DNA of 14,862 nucleotides. Origin: Oscillospiraceae bacterium. GTDB taxonomy: Bacteria; Bacillota_A; Clostridia; Oscillospirales; Oscillospiraceae. The notes below the pieces were generated by a model. The model saw only the letters and a list, made by a program, of their open reading frames with translations, had not been told where the DNA came from and ran no database searches. The stretch covers positions 1 through 14,862 of the forward strand of contig JAETOP010000094.1 in assembly GCA_021771675.1 (NCBI GenBank). Reading direction: 5' to 3'. The position numbers and the translations under genes are program-made. Positions 7,817-13,223 of this stretch are shown here, one piece after another (positions within the stretch are counted from its first letter, which is position 1; the number at the start of each line of letters is the position of its first letter).

Positions 7817-7867
7817 AAACGAGCTCCCCCACAGATTTTTCTAAAATCTGTGGGGGAACTCGTTTTT
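7817..7867 (+). terminator. Strong rho-independent terminator of the transporter operon
   Basis: The arms, 7817-7839 and 7843-7865, pair almost completely (one C-A mismatch) around a TCT loop, and the 3' side runs into TTTTT. The matching A-rich 5' side means it can also stop the minus-strand transcript coming from the pseudogene side. Confidence 0.92.
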
Positions 7868-7899
7868 ATGAACAGAGACGATGGATGAGAGCGCCTGGG

Positions 7900-8228
7900 C
7901 TAGGCAGCGGTATTCTGAGTGATGTGCGCGGCGAGGATGGAGCGAAACTGTATTACGGTAGGCGCGTGGGGAAGCGGCTTCCGGGCGGTCTCACGGAGAA
8001 GGCCGGGATTACTTGCCCATACGGCTGCGATCAGCCGCCGGATGTTGCGTTCCACGGCTTTTCAATTGGTGTGCTAATGCCGGGCTGCCTTGGGATACAG
8101 CCATTTCGCCACCAGCGCGGAGTTTGCGGCTGCCCCACGGCGAGACACACCGCATAGGCCGTCTGAAAAAAGCTGGTGGAGGCCGCCGACGCCCCCAGCT
8201 GATATAGGAGACTGTAAATAATCTGTTG
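7900..8228 (-). pseudogene. Decayed Spo0A C-terminal-domain-like gene
   Basis: Reading the minus strand with one frame change gives a gapless match to the Spo0A DNA-binding domain (compared from memory of Spo0A, not by search). From about 8228 the frame reads LLYQLGASAASTSFFQTAYA then VCLAVGQPQ, matching the Spo0A pattern of xxELGVPAHxxGY and its following helix. Near 8120-8128 one base is missing (8 bases where three codons are needed). The other frame continues LVAKWLYPKAARH, stop, HTN, stop, KAVERNIRRLIAAVW and ends at TAG 7900-7902. This fits the Spo0A motif LYPxxAKKYNTTxxxVERAIR position by position: TAG (8074-8076) falls where Tyr or Phe is usual and TGA (8062-8064) two residues after the Thr. 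No convincing start or ribosome site remains, and nothing recognisable precedes it between 8229 and 8412. It was probably a short stand-alone Spo0A-C regulator of about 110 residues, now nonfunctional. Confidence 0.65.
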
Positions 8229-8412
8229 TCAGAGTTTTGCTTTCAAGCAACGTTGTGGCTGTCGATCCTTTCCAGCAAAGCGGGAGCAATTGGAGAATGC
8301 CCCCGGTGGTTTGACAATGTAGGATGCTTTCCGCTTCAGGCAGGGGCGGCCATCGTGTGCACAAAAATGAACGGCAAAACATGCGCGGGCTTGCCCCGGC
8401 AGCGGAGCGGTG

Positions 8413-8466
8413 TCAAAAGAATGGCGGTACGAAGCGGCACACCAGGAGTGCCGTTTTTACACCGCC
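8413..8466 (-). terminator. Nested-hairpin terminator of the isomerase gene
   Basis: On the minus strand GGCGGT (8466-8461) pairs with ACCGCC (8428-8423), enclosing an inner CGGCAC/GTGCCG stem (8453-8448 with 8440-8435), and is followed by ATTCTTTT. It starts seven bases after the isomerase stop. The inner stem alone is also followed by TTTTT on the plus strand, so it may act in both directions. Confidence 0.55.
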
Positions 8467-8472
8467 GTTTAT

Positions 8473-9399
8473 TTATACCACCATGGCGGCTTTCAAGGTG
8501 GATAAGGACGCCAGGTGCCCATCCAGCATCGGAAGCGTCAAGTCCTCCATCTCCAGAGCCACATCCCCGTCATAGCCCCACATCCGTACCACGGAGAAAA
8601 ATTCCTGCCACCACTGGACGCCGTGCCCGGCACCAACAGAGACATAATTCCAGGCCCGGCCGCGGAATTGGTCGATGGCTTTGGTGTCCAGCATTCCGTT
8701 GGGACCGGACATGCGGCGCTCTGGACGGGAATCCTTGCCGTGGAGGTGGTAGATCGCGCCGTGCTCACCTAAGACCCGTGCCGCTTCAATGGGATCTCCC
8801 CCCATCCAAAACAGATGAGACGGGTCCAGATTCATACCGATGATGGGGCCGACCGCCTCCCGCAGGCGCAGCAGAGTCTCCGGGTTGTATACCAGCTGCA
8901 TGCCGTGATTTTCCAGGGCGATCCGCTTGATGCCGCAGTCCTCCGCCATAGCGGCCAGCCGTTTCCAGGCGGGAATGGCAACGTCATTCCACTGGTACGC
9001 TAAAACGTCCTGTGTTTCCGGCGGCCAGGAGGTCGTGATCCATACGGGCGTTTTGTCTCCGGGACAGCCAGCGGGCAGACCACTCATCATGACGATTTTT
9101 TCCACGCCCAGCTGCTCCGCCAGCCGGAATGTCTTCTTCGTCACGTCCCAGTCCTTTTGATAAGCCAGAGGATTCCCTGAACAATTCAAAGCACACAGGG
9201 CGATCCCCCTGCGGCGCATCTCGTCATGCCAGCGGGTGCGGGCGGTTTCGGAGGAAACCAAGGCGTCCAGATCCGCGTGAGGTGCGGTGGACCAATTGCC
9301 TGTTCCAATCTCCACAGCCCGCACGCCTTGCACCGCACAAAAGTCCAACATCTCGGTATATGGCATGTCCAGTGTACAGGTTTTGATCGCAAGTCGCAT
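8473..9399 (-). CDS. Sugar phosphate isomerase/epimerase family TIM barrel
   Basis: A 308-residue protein of the xylose isomerase-like/AP endonuclease 2 barrel family (IolE, IolI, tagatose 3-epimerase and relatives). Metal and catalytic motifs are in the expected order: E163 in ALENHGM, D192 and H195 in LDPSHLFW, H218 and H220 in HLHGKD, and E283 in ALEMED. The barrel starts at once with RLAIKTCTLDMPY, there is no signal peptide, and length is normal, so it is cytoplasmic. AAGGAG with six bases spacing precedes the ATG at 9399. It is transcribed towards the transporter operon, not within it, yet is the only nearby sugar enzyme and may process the imported compound (inference). A 9 bp dyad lies 47-75 bases upstream. 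Exact reaction unknown: isomerase, epimerase, dehydratase and lyase activities all occur in this family. Confidence 0.9.
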   Translation of the reverse strand: MRLAIKTCTLDMPYTEMLDFCAVQGVRAVEIGTGNWSTAPHADLDALVSSETARTRWHDEMRRRGIALCALNCSGNPLAYQKDWDVTKKTFRLAEQLGVEKIVMMSGLPAGCPGDKTPVWITTSWPPETQDVLAYQWNDVAIPAWKRLAAMAEDCGIKRIALENHGMQLVYNPETLLRLREAVGPIIGMNLDPSHLFWMGGDPIEAARVLGEHGAIYHLHGKDSRPERRMSGPNGMLDTKAIDQFRGRAWNYVSVGAGHGVQWWQEFFSVVRMWGYDGDVALEMEDLTLPMLDGHLASLSTLKAAMVV

Positions 9400-9445
9400 A
9401 AGTGACTCCTTTCTAATCGTGTATTTTGAAACGGGAAAGAACGAA

Positions 9446-9474
9446 CAGCATCGCCGGCATTCACAGCGATGCTG
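9446..9474. promoter_or_regulatory. Dyad upstream of the isomerase gene
   Basis: CAGCATCGC (9446-9454), eleven bases and GCGATGCTG (9466-9474) form a perfect 9 bp inverted repeat. On the minus strand it is followed by TTCGTTCTTTCCCGTTT, so it may be an RNA hairpin or weak attenuator as well as a possible operator. Its half-site differs from the CGGTTGCAT word of the lacI region. Confidence 0.4.
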
Positions 9475-9509
9475 CTCTGAGAAAAGAAACTGAAAAAGCG
9501 CGCAGACAC

Positions 9510-9593
9510 AGAGTCCCCTACGGTGAAGCCCTCATGCCGGAGATTGCGGGCAAGCTCTTGAAAATATCTGTTTTTCTCGTCTGTATTTATCAT
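9510..9593 (-). pseudogene. Truncated ORF with intact ribosome binding site
   Basis: On the minus strand AAAGGAGATAGGAGAA precedes an ATG at 9593 that starts MINTDEKNRYFQELARNLRH and EGFTVG. This looks like the start of a real soluble protein, but after about 27 codons the sequence becomes low-complexity (SARFFSFFSQSS) and the frame then runs across the isomerase start in another frame, which cannot be real coding. It is best read as the 5' stump of a lost gene; the break point near 9510 is approximate. I do not recognise the family with confidence. Confidence 0.45.
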
Positions 9594-9645
9594 TTCTCCT
9601 ATCTCCTTTCTGCTTCAGAATGTTAGCGCCCTTTTTGCCAGTATG

Positions 9646-9691
9646 AAAAAAGCGCCGACCGAATGGCTGTTCATTGCCATCTGATCGACGC
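9646..9691 (-). terminator. Minus-strand hairpin with T-run before the truncated ORF
   Basis: On the minus strand GCGTCGA (9691-9685) pairs with TCGGCGC (9658-9652, one G-U), with an inner ATGGC/GCCAT stem, and is followed by TTTTTT. This is a good intrinsic terminator located in what would be the leader of the stump ORF, so it may be an attenuator or the end of a lost upstream gene. Confidence 0.55.
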
Positions 9692-9699
9692 ATAAAATT

Positions 9700-9725
9700 G
9701 GCGCTTGAAATTTAGCGCCTTTTTT
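9700..9725 (+). terminator. Short hairpin with T-run
   Basis: GGCGCT (9700-9705) and AGCGCC (9714-9719) flank an eight-base loop and are followed by TTTTTTC on the plus strand; on the minus strand AATTTTA follows. TTAGCGCC followed by T residues also occurs at 9623, so the pair of T-run sites could be a local duplication. Confidence 0.45.
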
Positions 9726-9738
9726 CAATTGAATATTA

Positions 9739-9756
9739 CGAGGGTTCAAACCCCAC
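9739..9756 (+). other. tRNA T-arm-like fragment
   Basis: CGAGGGTTCAAACCCCAC has the T-loop signature GTTCAAAC and a five-base stem with one mismatch. It shares CGAGGGTTC exactly with the T-arm of the neighbouring tRNA-Ser, but in the opposite orientation. No acceptor stem or CCA follows. It could be a tRNA scrap left at an integration site or chance. Confidence 0.25.
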
Positions 9757-9820
9757 CAGTTACTCAAAAAGCCTTATTTACATCTCTCGTTTGACTGGTA
9801 AAAAATCAGGGGGCAAAAAC

Positions 9821-9878
9821 CCAGGAAACCACTGATGCCGTAGGCGTTCAGCCTACGGCATCTAAAGTGGGTTCTTGG
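9821..9878 (-). terminator. Long hairpin directly after tRNA-Ser
   Basis: GATGCCGTAGGC (9834-9845) and GCCTACGGCATC (9851-9862) form a perfect 12 bp stem with a five-base loop. It continues outward through 9821-9833 with 9866-9878 (one mismatch, one G-T pair, a TAA bulge) to about 25 bp. On the minus strand GTTTTTG follows. It begins two bases after the tRNA CCA and is probably the tRNA terminator, though longer than needed. Confidence 0.7.
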
Positions 9879-9880
9879 TT

Positions 9881-9972
9881 TGGCGGAGAAGGAGGGATTC
9901 GAACCCTCGAGACCCTTTAGGGGCCTACATGATTTCCAATCATGCGCCCTCGACCAACTAGGCGACTTCTCC
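9881..9972 (-). tRNA. tRNA-Ser (anticodon GGA)
   Basis: On the minus strand the acceptor arms GGAGAAG (9972-9966) and CTTCTCC (9891-9885) pair fully, followed by discriminator G and an encoded CCA (9883-9881). The D-arm contains AGTTGGTCGA. The anticodon loop TTGGAAA on a CATGA/TCATG stem gives GGA at 9937-9935, reading UCC and UCU. A long variable arm (AGGCCCCTAAAGGGTCTC region), diagnostic for a class II tRNA, precedes a perfect T-arm GAGGGTTCGAATCCCTC. All parts are intact. Confidence 0.97.
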
Positions 9973-10035
9973 ATAGCTGTTCCAGTTCTTCTCTGTATAT
10001 GCCCTTGCGTGCCGCCGTGTTGCGACAGCGTTATA

Positions 10036-10063
10036 ATTATAGCAAAAGATTCCCGAAAGTCAA
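10036..10063 (-). promoter_or_regulatory. Promoter of tRNA-Ser
   Basis: On the minus strand TTGACT (10063-10058) and TATAAT (10041-10036) are 16 bases apart. The predicted start near 10029 leaves a leader of about 57 bases before the mature tRNA end. Confidence 0.8.
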
Positions 10064-10083
10064 GCCCTATTTCCAACTTTTTT

Positions 10084-10110
10084 AAAAGCGGAGGGCATTT
10101 GCCCTCCGCT
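10084..10110 (-). terminator. Terminator of the small membrane-protein gene
   Basis: AGCGGAGGGC (10087-10096) and GCCCTCCGCT (10101-10110) form a perfect 10 bp stem with an ATTT loop. On the minus strand it is followed by TTT then AAAAAAA, so the tail is short. It begins eight bases after the stop codon at 10118. Confidence 0.7.
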
Positions 10111-10117
10111 CCGCGCG

Positions 10118-10297
10118 TCAGCGCATTTCAGAAACAATGTTGTCCACGGCATGATCCACGGCGACACCCAGCTTGTGGATACTTTTGCCCACCTGCGTTT
10201 TCATGGGATCTCTGCCGCAGGGCACCATCATTCCCATTGCCGCGCCGGCCATCAATCCGGCGCCCATACCGACCCAAAATCCGGTACACATCTTCAT
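10118..10297 (-). CDS. Small glycine-zipper membrane protein, unknown function
   Basis: A 59-residue protein, MKMCTGFWVGMGAGLMAGAA with MGMMVP completing one glycine-rich transmembrane helix (about residues 7-26), then a basic and polar tail with KTQVGKSIHKLGVAVDHAVD. The G-x-x-x-G spacings (GMGAG, GLMAG, GAAMG) resemble YtxH-like or glycine-zipper proteins. A GTG at 10306 is in frame, but AAGGAG touches it; the ATG at 10297 lies eight bases after that site and is preferred. It has its own terminator and stands divergent from the phosphatase/GNAT gene. The tail could form an amphipathic helix at the membrane surface. No function is assigned. Confidence 0.75.
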   Translation of the reverse strand: MKMCTGFWVGMGAGLMAGAAMGMMVPCGRDPMKTQVGKSIHKLGVAVDHAVDNIVSEMR

Positions 10298-10325
10298 TTC
10301 AGTCACTCCTTTTCGGCCTGGGGAT

Positions 10326-10354
10326 AGTATAGCCGAAAAACGGCGAAAAAACCC
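10326..10354 (-). promoter_or_regulatory. Weak promoter candidate for the small membrane-protein gene
   Basis: TATACT on the minus strand (10331-10326) is a good -10, but the -35 region (GGGTTT at 10354-10349) is poor. A small dyad GCCGaaaaaCGGC (10332-10344) lies between it and the divergent phosphatase gene and could bind a regulator. Confidence 0.35.
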
Positions 10355-10366
10355 TTAGAGAGCGAT

Positions 10367-10395
10367 TTGCCAAAATGTTCTGAATGCGATATACT
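10367..10395 (+). promoter_or_regulatory. Promoter of the phosphatase/GNAT fusion gene
   Basis: TTGCCA (10367-10372) and TATACT (10390-10395) are 17 bases apart, with a predicted start near 10402 and a leader of about 31 bases. Confidence 0.75.
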
Positions 10396-10432
10396 ATCTA
10401 TAAAAATCCAAAACAAAATTTTGGGAGGCACT

Positions 10433-11533
10433 ATGACCAGCATCTATTTGATCCGCCACGCGGAGGCGGAGGGGAATTTGTATCGGATTGCCCAGGGCCA
10501 GTATGACAGCATCCTCACCGACCGGGGATGGCGGCAGGTCCGGGCCTTGGAGCGGCGCTTCGCGGATATCCATATCGACGCGGTGTATTCCAGCGACCTT
10601 TACCGCACCTGCGCCACCGCCACCGCCATTTACAAGCCAAAGAACCTGCCCCTCCACCGGGTGCGGGAGCTTCGGGAGATCTGCGTGGGCGACTGGGAGC
10701 AGCGGACCTGGGGCGACATCTATCGTCAGGCCCCGGAGCAGATGGAGAATTTCAACCTCCACCCCGAACGCTGGCAGGTGAACGGCGCGGAGATGCCCCG
10801 TCAGGTGCTGGACCGGGCAATGGCGGCCATCCGGGAGATCGCCGGCGCCAACGATGGAAAGACCGTGGCGGTATTCTCCCACGGCTACGCCATCCGGCTG
10901 GTCTTGGCCGCTTTGCAGGGGTACTCTGTGGAACAGCTGGCCCAGACGCCGGTGGGGGACAACACCGCCGTCTCCCTGCTGGAGGCGAAGGGAGAGAAGC
11001 TGCGGGTGGTGTTCCGGGACGATAACAGCCATTTGCAGACGCCGGAGTTCCTGGCGGGCGAGACCGTCAAGAAGCGGGCCAACGGCCTGGAACCGGGCCT
11101 GTATTTCCTGCCCCTGCGGCTGCCGGAGCAGGCGGAGAAGATGGTGGAGCTGGTCTCCGCCTCCTGGGAGGATGCCCGGCCCTTTGACCGGGACCGCCTG
11201 CTGGCGGACGCCGCCCTGCGGCCCACGCTGATGGGGTATCTGGACGGAGAGCCGGTGGGCCTGGTGCAGTTCGGGCCGGAGAGCGGCTGCATCTCCCTGG
11301 CCTGCATCCGCCCGGACTGCCGGAGGCGGGGCTTTGGCGTGCAGCTGATCGGCCAGGCGGTGCAGCACACCCGGCCCCGGGGCGGGCGGATACTGCGGAT
11401 CACGCTGGCCGCGGAGGCCAAAGCACAGAAATTTTTCCGGGAGAACGGCTTTGCGCCAATGGGAACAACGGCGGACGGCCGGGAGATCCTGGAGAAAAAT
11501 GTGGGATACGATCCGGAGATCCTGGGAAAGTGA
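10433..11533 (+). CDS. Histidine phosphatase / GNAT acetyltransferase fusion
   Basis: A 366-residue cytoplasmic two-domain protein. Residues 1-200 are a histidine phosphatase (phosphoglycerate-mutase-like) domain: R8-H9 in LIRHAEAEGN carries the phospho-histidine, with R58 in SSDLYRT, E82 in LREICVGDWE as likely acid, and H150 in FSHGYA. Residues about 222-360 are a GNAT N-acetyltransferase: an early strand (GLYFLPLRL), then a core strand (ISLACIRPDC) leading into the acetyl-CoA loop RRRGFG (297-302), and a final FFRENGFAPMG motif. Both active sites look intact. The ATG at 10433 follows GGGAGG; an ORF start at 10367 falls on the promoter -35 and is rejected. The gene stands alone between its own promoter and the next leader. 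The substrates of both halves are unknown; small-metabolite dephosphorylation and amine acetylation are the family expectations. Confidence 0.92.
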   Translation: MTSIYLIRHAEAEGNLYRIAQGQYDSILTDRGWRQVRALERRFADIHIDAVYSSDLYRTCATATAIYKPKNLPLHRVRELREICVGDWEQRTWGDIYRQAPEQMENFNLHPERWQVNGAEMPRQVLDRAMAAIREIAGANDGKTVAVFSHGYAIRLVLAALQGYSVEQLAQTPVGDNTAVSLLEAKGEKLRVVFRDDNSHLQTPEFLAGETVKKRANGLEPGLYFLPLRLPEQAEKMVELVSASWEDARPFDRDRLLADAALRPTLMGYLDGEPVGLVQFGPESGCISLACIRPDCRRRGFGVQLIGQAVQHTRPRGGRILRITLAAEAKAQKFFRENGFAPMGTTADGREILEKNVGYDPEILGK

Positions 11534-11584
11534 GCCGCTGCAAAAAATGCACCTGTCAGCCGGCAAAAGCAGACAAAATTACTG

Positions 11585-11614
11585 TTGACAAACTGGACAG
11601 GATTTCCATATAAT
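11585..11614 (+). promoter_or_regulatory. Promoter of the riboswitch-exchanger transcript
   Basis: TTGACA (11585-11590) and TATAAT (11609-11614), both perfect consensus, are 18 bases apart. Transcription would start about ten bases before the aptamer. Confidence 0.85.
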
Positions 11615-11630
11615 GTCCTTACTGTTCAAG

Positions 11631-11736
11631 GCGCTTAAAAGGGAGTAGCTTACGGATACAAACGTGATGTGGCCCGTCATCCCGGCAGTCTTTGGGACTG
11701 CCCGGGCACATCGAAAAAGCGAGACTTTTATTGCGC
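11631..11736 (+). promoter_or_regulatory. yybP-ykoY manganese riboswitch aptamer
   Basis: The leader has the hallmarks of the yybP-ykoY class. The P1 5' strand GCGCTTAAAAG leads into the conserved loop GGGAGTAGC (11641-11649). GGATACAAACG and the conserved CCCGTCATC follow, then a GCAGTC/GACTGC stem. The second conserved loop GCGAGAC (11719-11725) leads into the closing strand CTTTTATTGCGC. P1 pairs AAAAG (11637-11641) with CTTTT (11725-11729) and GCGC with GCGC. Family knowledge: this class senses Mn2+ and controls Mn2+ efflux or related cation transporters. Here it stands before a cation exchanger gene. Confidence 0.92.
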
Positions 11737-11795
11737 ACGGACCGCCGGGAGGACCGGCCTGTTTCCGTGCGGGGTAAAAGTCTCGTTGATTTTTG
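11720..11795 (+). terminator. Riboswitch expression-platform terminator
   Basis: CGAGACTTTTA (11720-11730) can pair with TAAAAGTCTCG (11775-11785), with an inner GCACGGA/TCCGTGC stem (11735-11741 with 11764-11770) and a CCGG/CCGG tip, followed by TTGATTTTTG. The same CTTTTA strand is needed for aptamer P1, so the two folds exclude each other: ligand-stabilised P1 should prevent termination and switch the gene on. Confidence 0.85.
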
Positions 11796-11812
11796 AAAAG
11801 GGCGGTTGTGTT

Positions 11813-12769
11813 ATGAGTATTTGGGTAACGGTATTGCTGTTTCTGCTGGGACTGCTGCTGATCGTCAAGGGCGGCGACTGGTTTTTGGATGGCGCCGTCT
11901 GGATCGCGGAGGCCACCGGCGTGCCGAGGTTCATCATCGGCGCTACCATCGTGTCCCTAGCCACCACGCTGCCGGAACTGACCGTGTCCGTCACCGGCGT
12001 GCTGCAAAAGCAGGTGGACCTGGCGGTGGGCAACGCGGTGGGCTCTGTCACCGCCAACATCGGTCTGATCCTGGGCATCTCCGTGCTGTGCATCCCCTCG
12101 GTGGTCAGCCGGAAGCAGTTCAATTTGAAGGCTGTTTTGATGGTGACCGGCGCCGTACTGCTGACAGTGCTGTGCCGGGGCGGCGTGCTGCCGTTTCTGC
12201 CCAGCCTTCTTCTGTTCGCGGTATTCGCCGTCTATCTGGGCAGCAACATCGTGGACGCCAGAGCTGGTATGCAGGAGAGCCGGAGCGACCGCCCGGCCCG
12301 GCGCACCACCTCTTACCGCCAGATGGTCATGAAGCTGGGGATGTTCGTCATCGGCATCGCCGCCATCGTCATCGGCTCCCGCCTGCTGATCGACTACGGC
12401 AGCGAGCTGGCGCTGCTGCTGGGGGTGCCCGCCAGCATCATCGGCGTCACCATGGTGGCCATCGGCACGTCCCTGCCGGAGCTGGTGACGACGCTGACCG
12501 CCATCGCCAAAAAAGAGGCGTCCATGTCCGTGGGCAACATCATCGGCGCCAACGTCATCGACCTGACCATGATCCTGCCCATCTGCTCCGCCGTATCCGA
12601 CGGACGGCTGACCATCGGCGCACAGACCACGGCGCTGGATCTGCCCGCCTGCCTGACGCTGTGCTGCATCGCGGTGATCCCGCCCCTGGTGAAGGGGAAG
12701 TTTTACCGCTGGCAGGGCGTGGTGATGCTGGGACTGTATGCCGTGTATATCGTGATGCTGGTCCGGTGA
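11813..12769 (+). CDS. CaCA-family cation exchanger (Na+/Ca2+ antiporter type)
   Basis: A 318-residue integral membrane protein of the calcium/cation antiporter superfamily, YrbG-like in size. The two inverted alpha repeats are clear: GATIVSLATTLPEL with VGNAVGSVTANIGLILG in the first half and GVTMVAIGTSLPEL with VGNIIGANVIDLTMIL in the second. Each contains the ion-coordinating Glu (LPEL) and an Asn or Ser-rich strand. About ten hydrophobic segments are seen, with a short Arg- and Ser-rich cytoplasmic loop in the middle (ESRSDRPARRTTSY). The ATG at 11813 is used; an in-frame start at 11669 lies inside the riboswitch. The ribosome site is weak (AAGGGCGG, about eight bases upstream). Given the Mn2+ riboswitch, export of Mn2+ or Ca2+/Mn2+ is a reasonable inference; the family alone predicts Ca2+. 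Confidence 0.94.
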   Translation: MSIWVTVLLFLLGLLLIVKGGDWFLDGAVWIAEATGVPRFIIGATIVSLATTLPELTVSVTGVLQKQVDLAVGNAVGSVTANIGLILGISVLCIPSVVSRKQFNLKAVLMVTGAVLLTVLCRGGVLPFLPSLLLFAVFAVYLGSNIVDARAGMQESRSDRPARRTTSYRQMVMKLGMFVIGIAAIVIGSRLLIDYGSELALLLGVPASIIGVTMVAIGTSLPELVTTLTAIAKKEASMSVGNIIGANVIDLTMILPICSAVSDGRLTIGAQTTALDLPACLTLCCIAVIPPLVKGKFYRWQGVVMLGLYAVYIVMLVR

Positions 12770-12782
12770 CCGCAATTCCGGA

Positions 12783-12818
12783 AGTTCCCCGGGGCCCCAG
12801 GCTCCGGGGAGCTTTTTT
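12783..12818 (+). terminator. Terminator of the exchanger gene
   Basis: AGTTCCCCGG (12783-12792) pairs with CCGGGGAGCT (12804-12813, one G-T), and TTTTTT follows. It begins 13 bases after the exchanger stop codon. Confidence 0.9.
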
Positions 12819-12855
12819 GAAAAATAAGCGGCCACTATTTTATTTATTTCAGTAC

Positions 12856-12884
12856 TTGACAATACATAGTAGTTGGTATAAGAT
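12856..12884 (+). promoter_or_regulatory. Promoter and possible PadR operator
   Basis: TTGACA (12856-12861) is followed after 17 bases by TAAGAT (12879-12884), or after 15 by TATAAG. The inverted repeat ATAC-N10-GTAT (12862-12879) lies between the two boxes, a usual place for a PadR autoregulatory operator. The repeat is short, so operator identity is a guess. Confidence 0.6.
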
Positions 12885-12905
12885 AGGAGCCAAAGGAGAG
12901 ATGCT

Positions 12906-13223
12906 ATGAATGCACAGTTCAAAAAGGGCGTGCTGGAGCTGATCGTTCTGGAGTCCGTGCGGAAGCGGGATATGTACGGCTACGAACTGGTGGCGGAGGT
13001 GTCCAAGGTGGTGGATGTCAACGAGGGGACCATATACCCACTGCTCAAGCGGCTGACCAATGAGCGGTATTTTGAGACATACCTCCGGGAGTCCACCGAG
13101 GGACCGCCCCGGAAGTACTACCACCTCACCGCGGCGGGCGTGCTGTACCGGGACCAGCTGGAGGCGGAATGGGACCTGTTCCAGCAGCAGGTGAACCGAT
13201 TTCTAAAGGAGCAGAGGTCATGA
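12906..13223 (+). CDS. PadR-family transcriptional regulator
   Basis: A 105-residue winged-helix regulator of the short PadR-s2 type. Typical motifs run in order: LELIVLESV (10-18), MYGYELVAEV (23-32), EGTIYPLLKRL (40-50), the wing with GPPRKYYHLT (66-75), and a C-terminal dimerisation helix. AAAGGAGAG precedes the ATG at 12906; an ATG five bases earlier is out of frame. The stop overlaps the next start as ATGA, so it is coupled to the DUF1700 gene, the common arrangement in Firmicutes. It probably represses its own operon in response to a membrane or drug-related signal; this is family-level inference. Confidence 0.95.
   Translation: MNAQFKKGVLELIVLESVRKRDMYGYELVAEVSKVVDVNEGTIYPLLKRLTNERYFETYLRESTEGPPRKYYHLTAAGVLYRDQLEAEWDLFQQQVNRFLKEQRS

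Noticed and set aside
6510..7832. 440-codon minus-strand ORF opposite the ATPase gene
   Set aside because: The plus strand carries every ABC ATPase motif; the minus-strand product has no domain and begins inside the terminator.
8062..8076. Recoding of TAG/TGA in the Spo0A-like reading frame
   Set aside because: A third lesion, a one-base deletion, and the missing start site point to ordinary decay.
8226..8843. 205-codon plus-strand ORF
   Set aside because: It crosses the isomerase terminator and its C-terminal coding region in antisense, with Arg/Pro-rich low-information sequence.
9186..9593. 135-codon minus-strand ORF taken as a full gene
   Set aside because: Its second half overlaps the isomerase coding region in another frame; only the first about 27 codons look like coding sequence.
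10394..11566. 390-codon minus-strand ORF opposite the phosphatase/GNAT gene
   Set aside because: The translation is rich in Pro, Gln, Leu and His, without motifs, while the plus strand has two complete domains.
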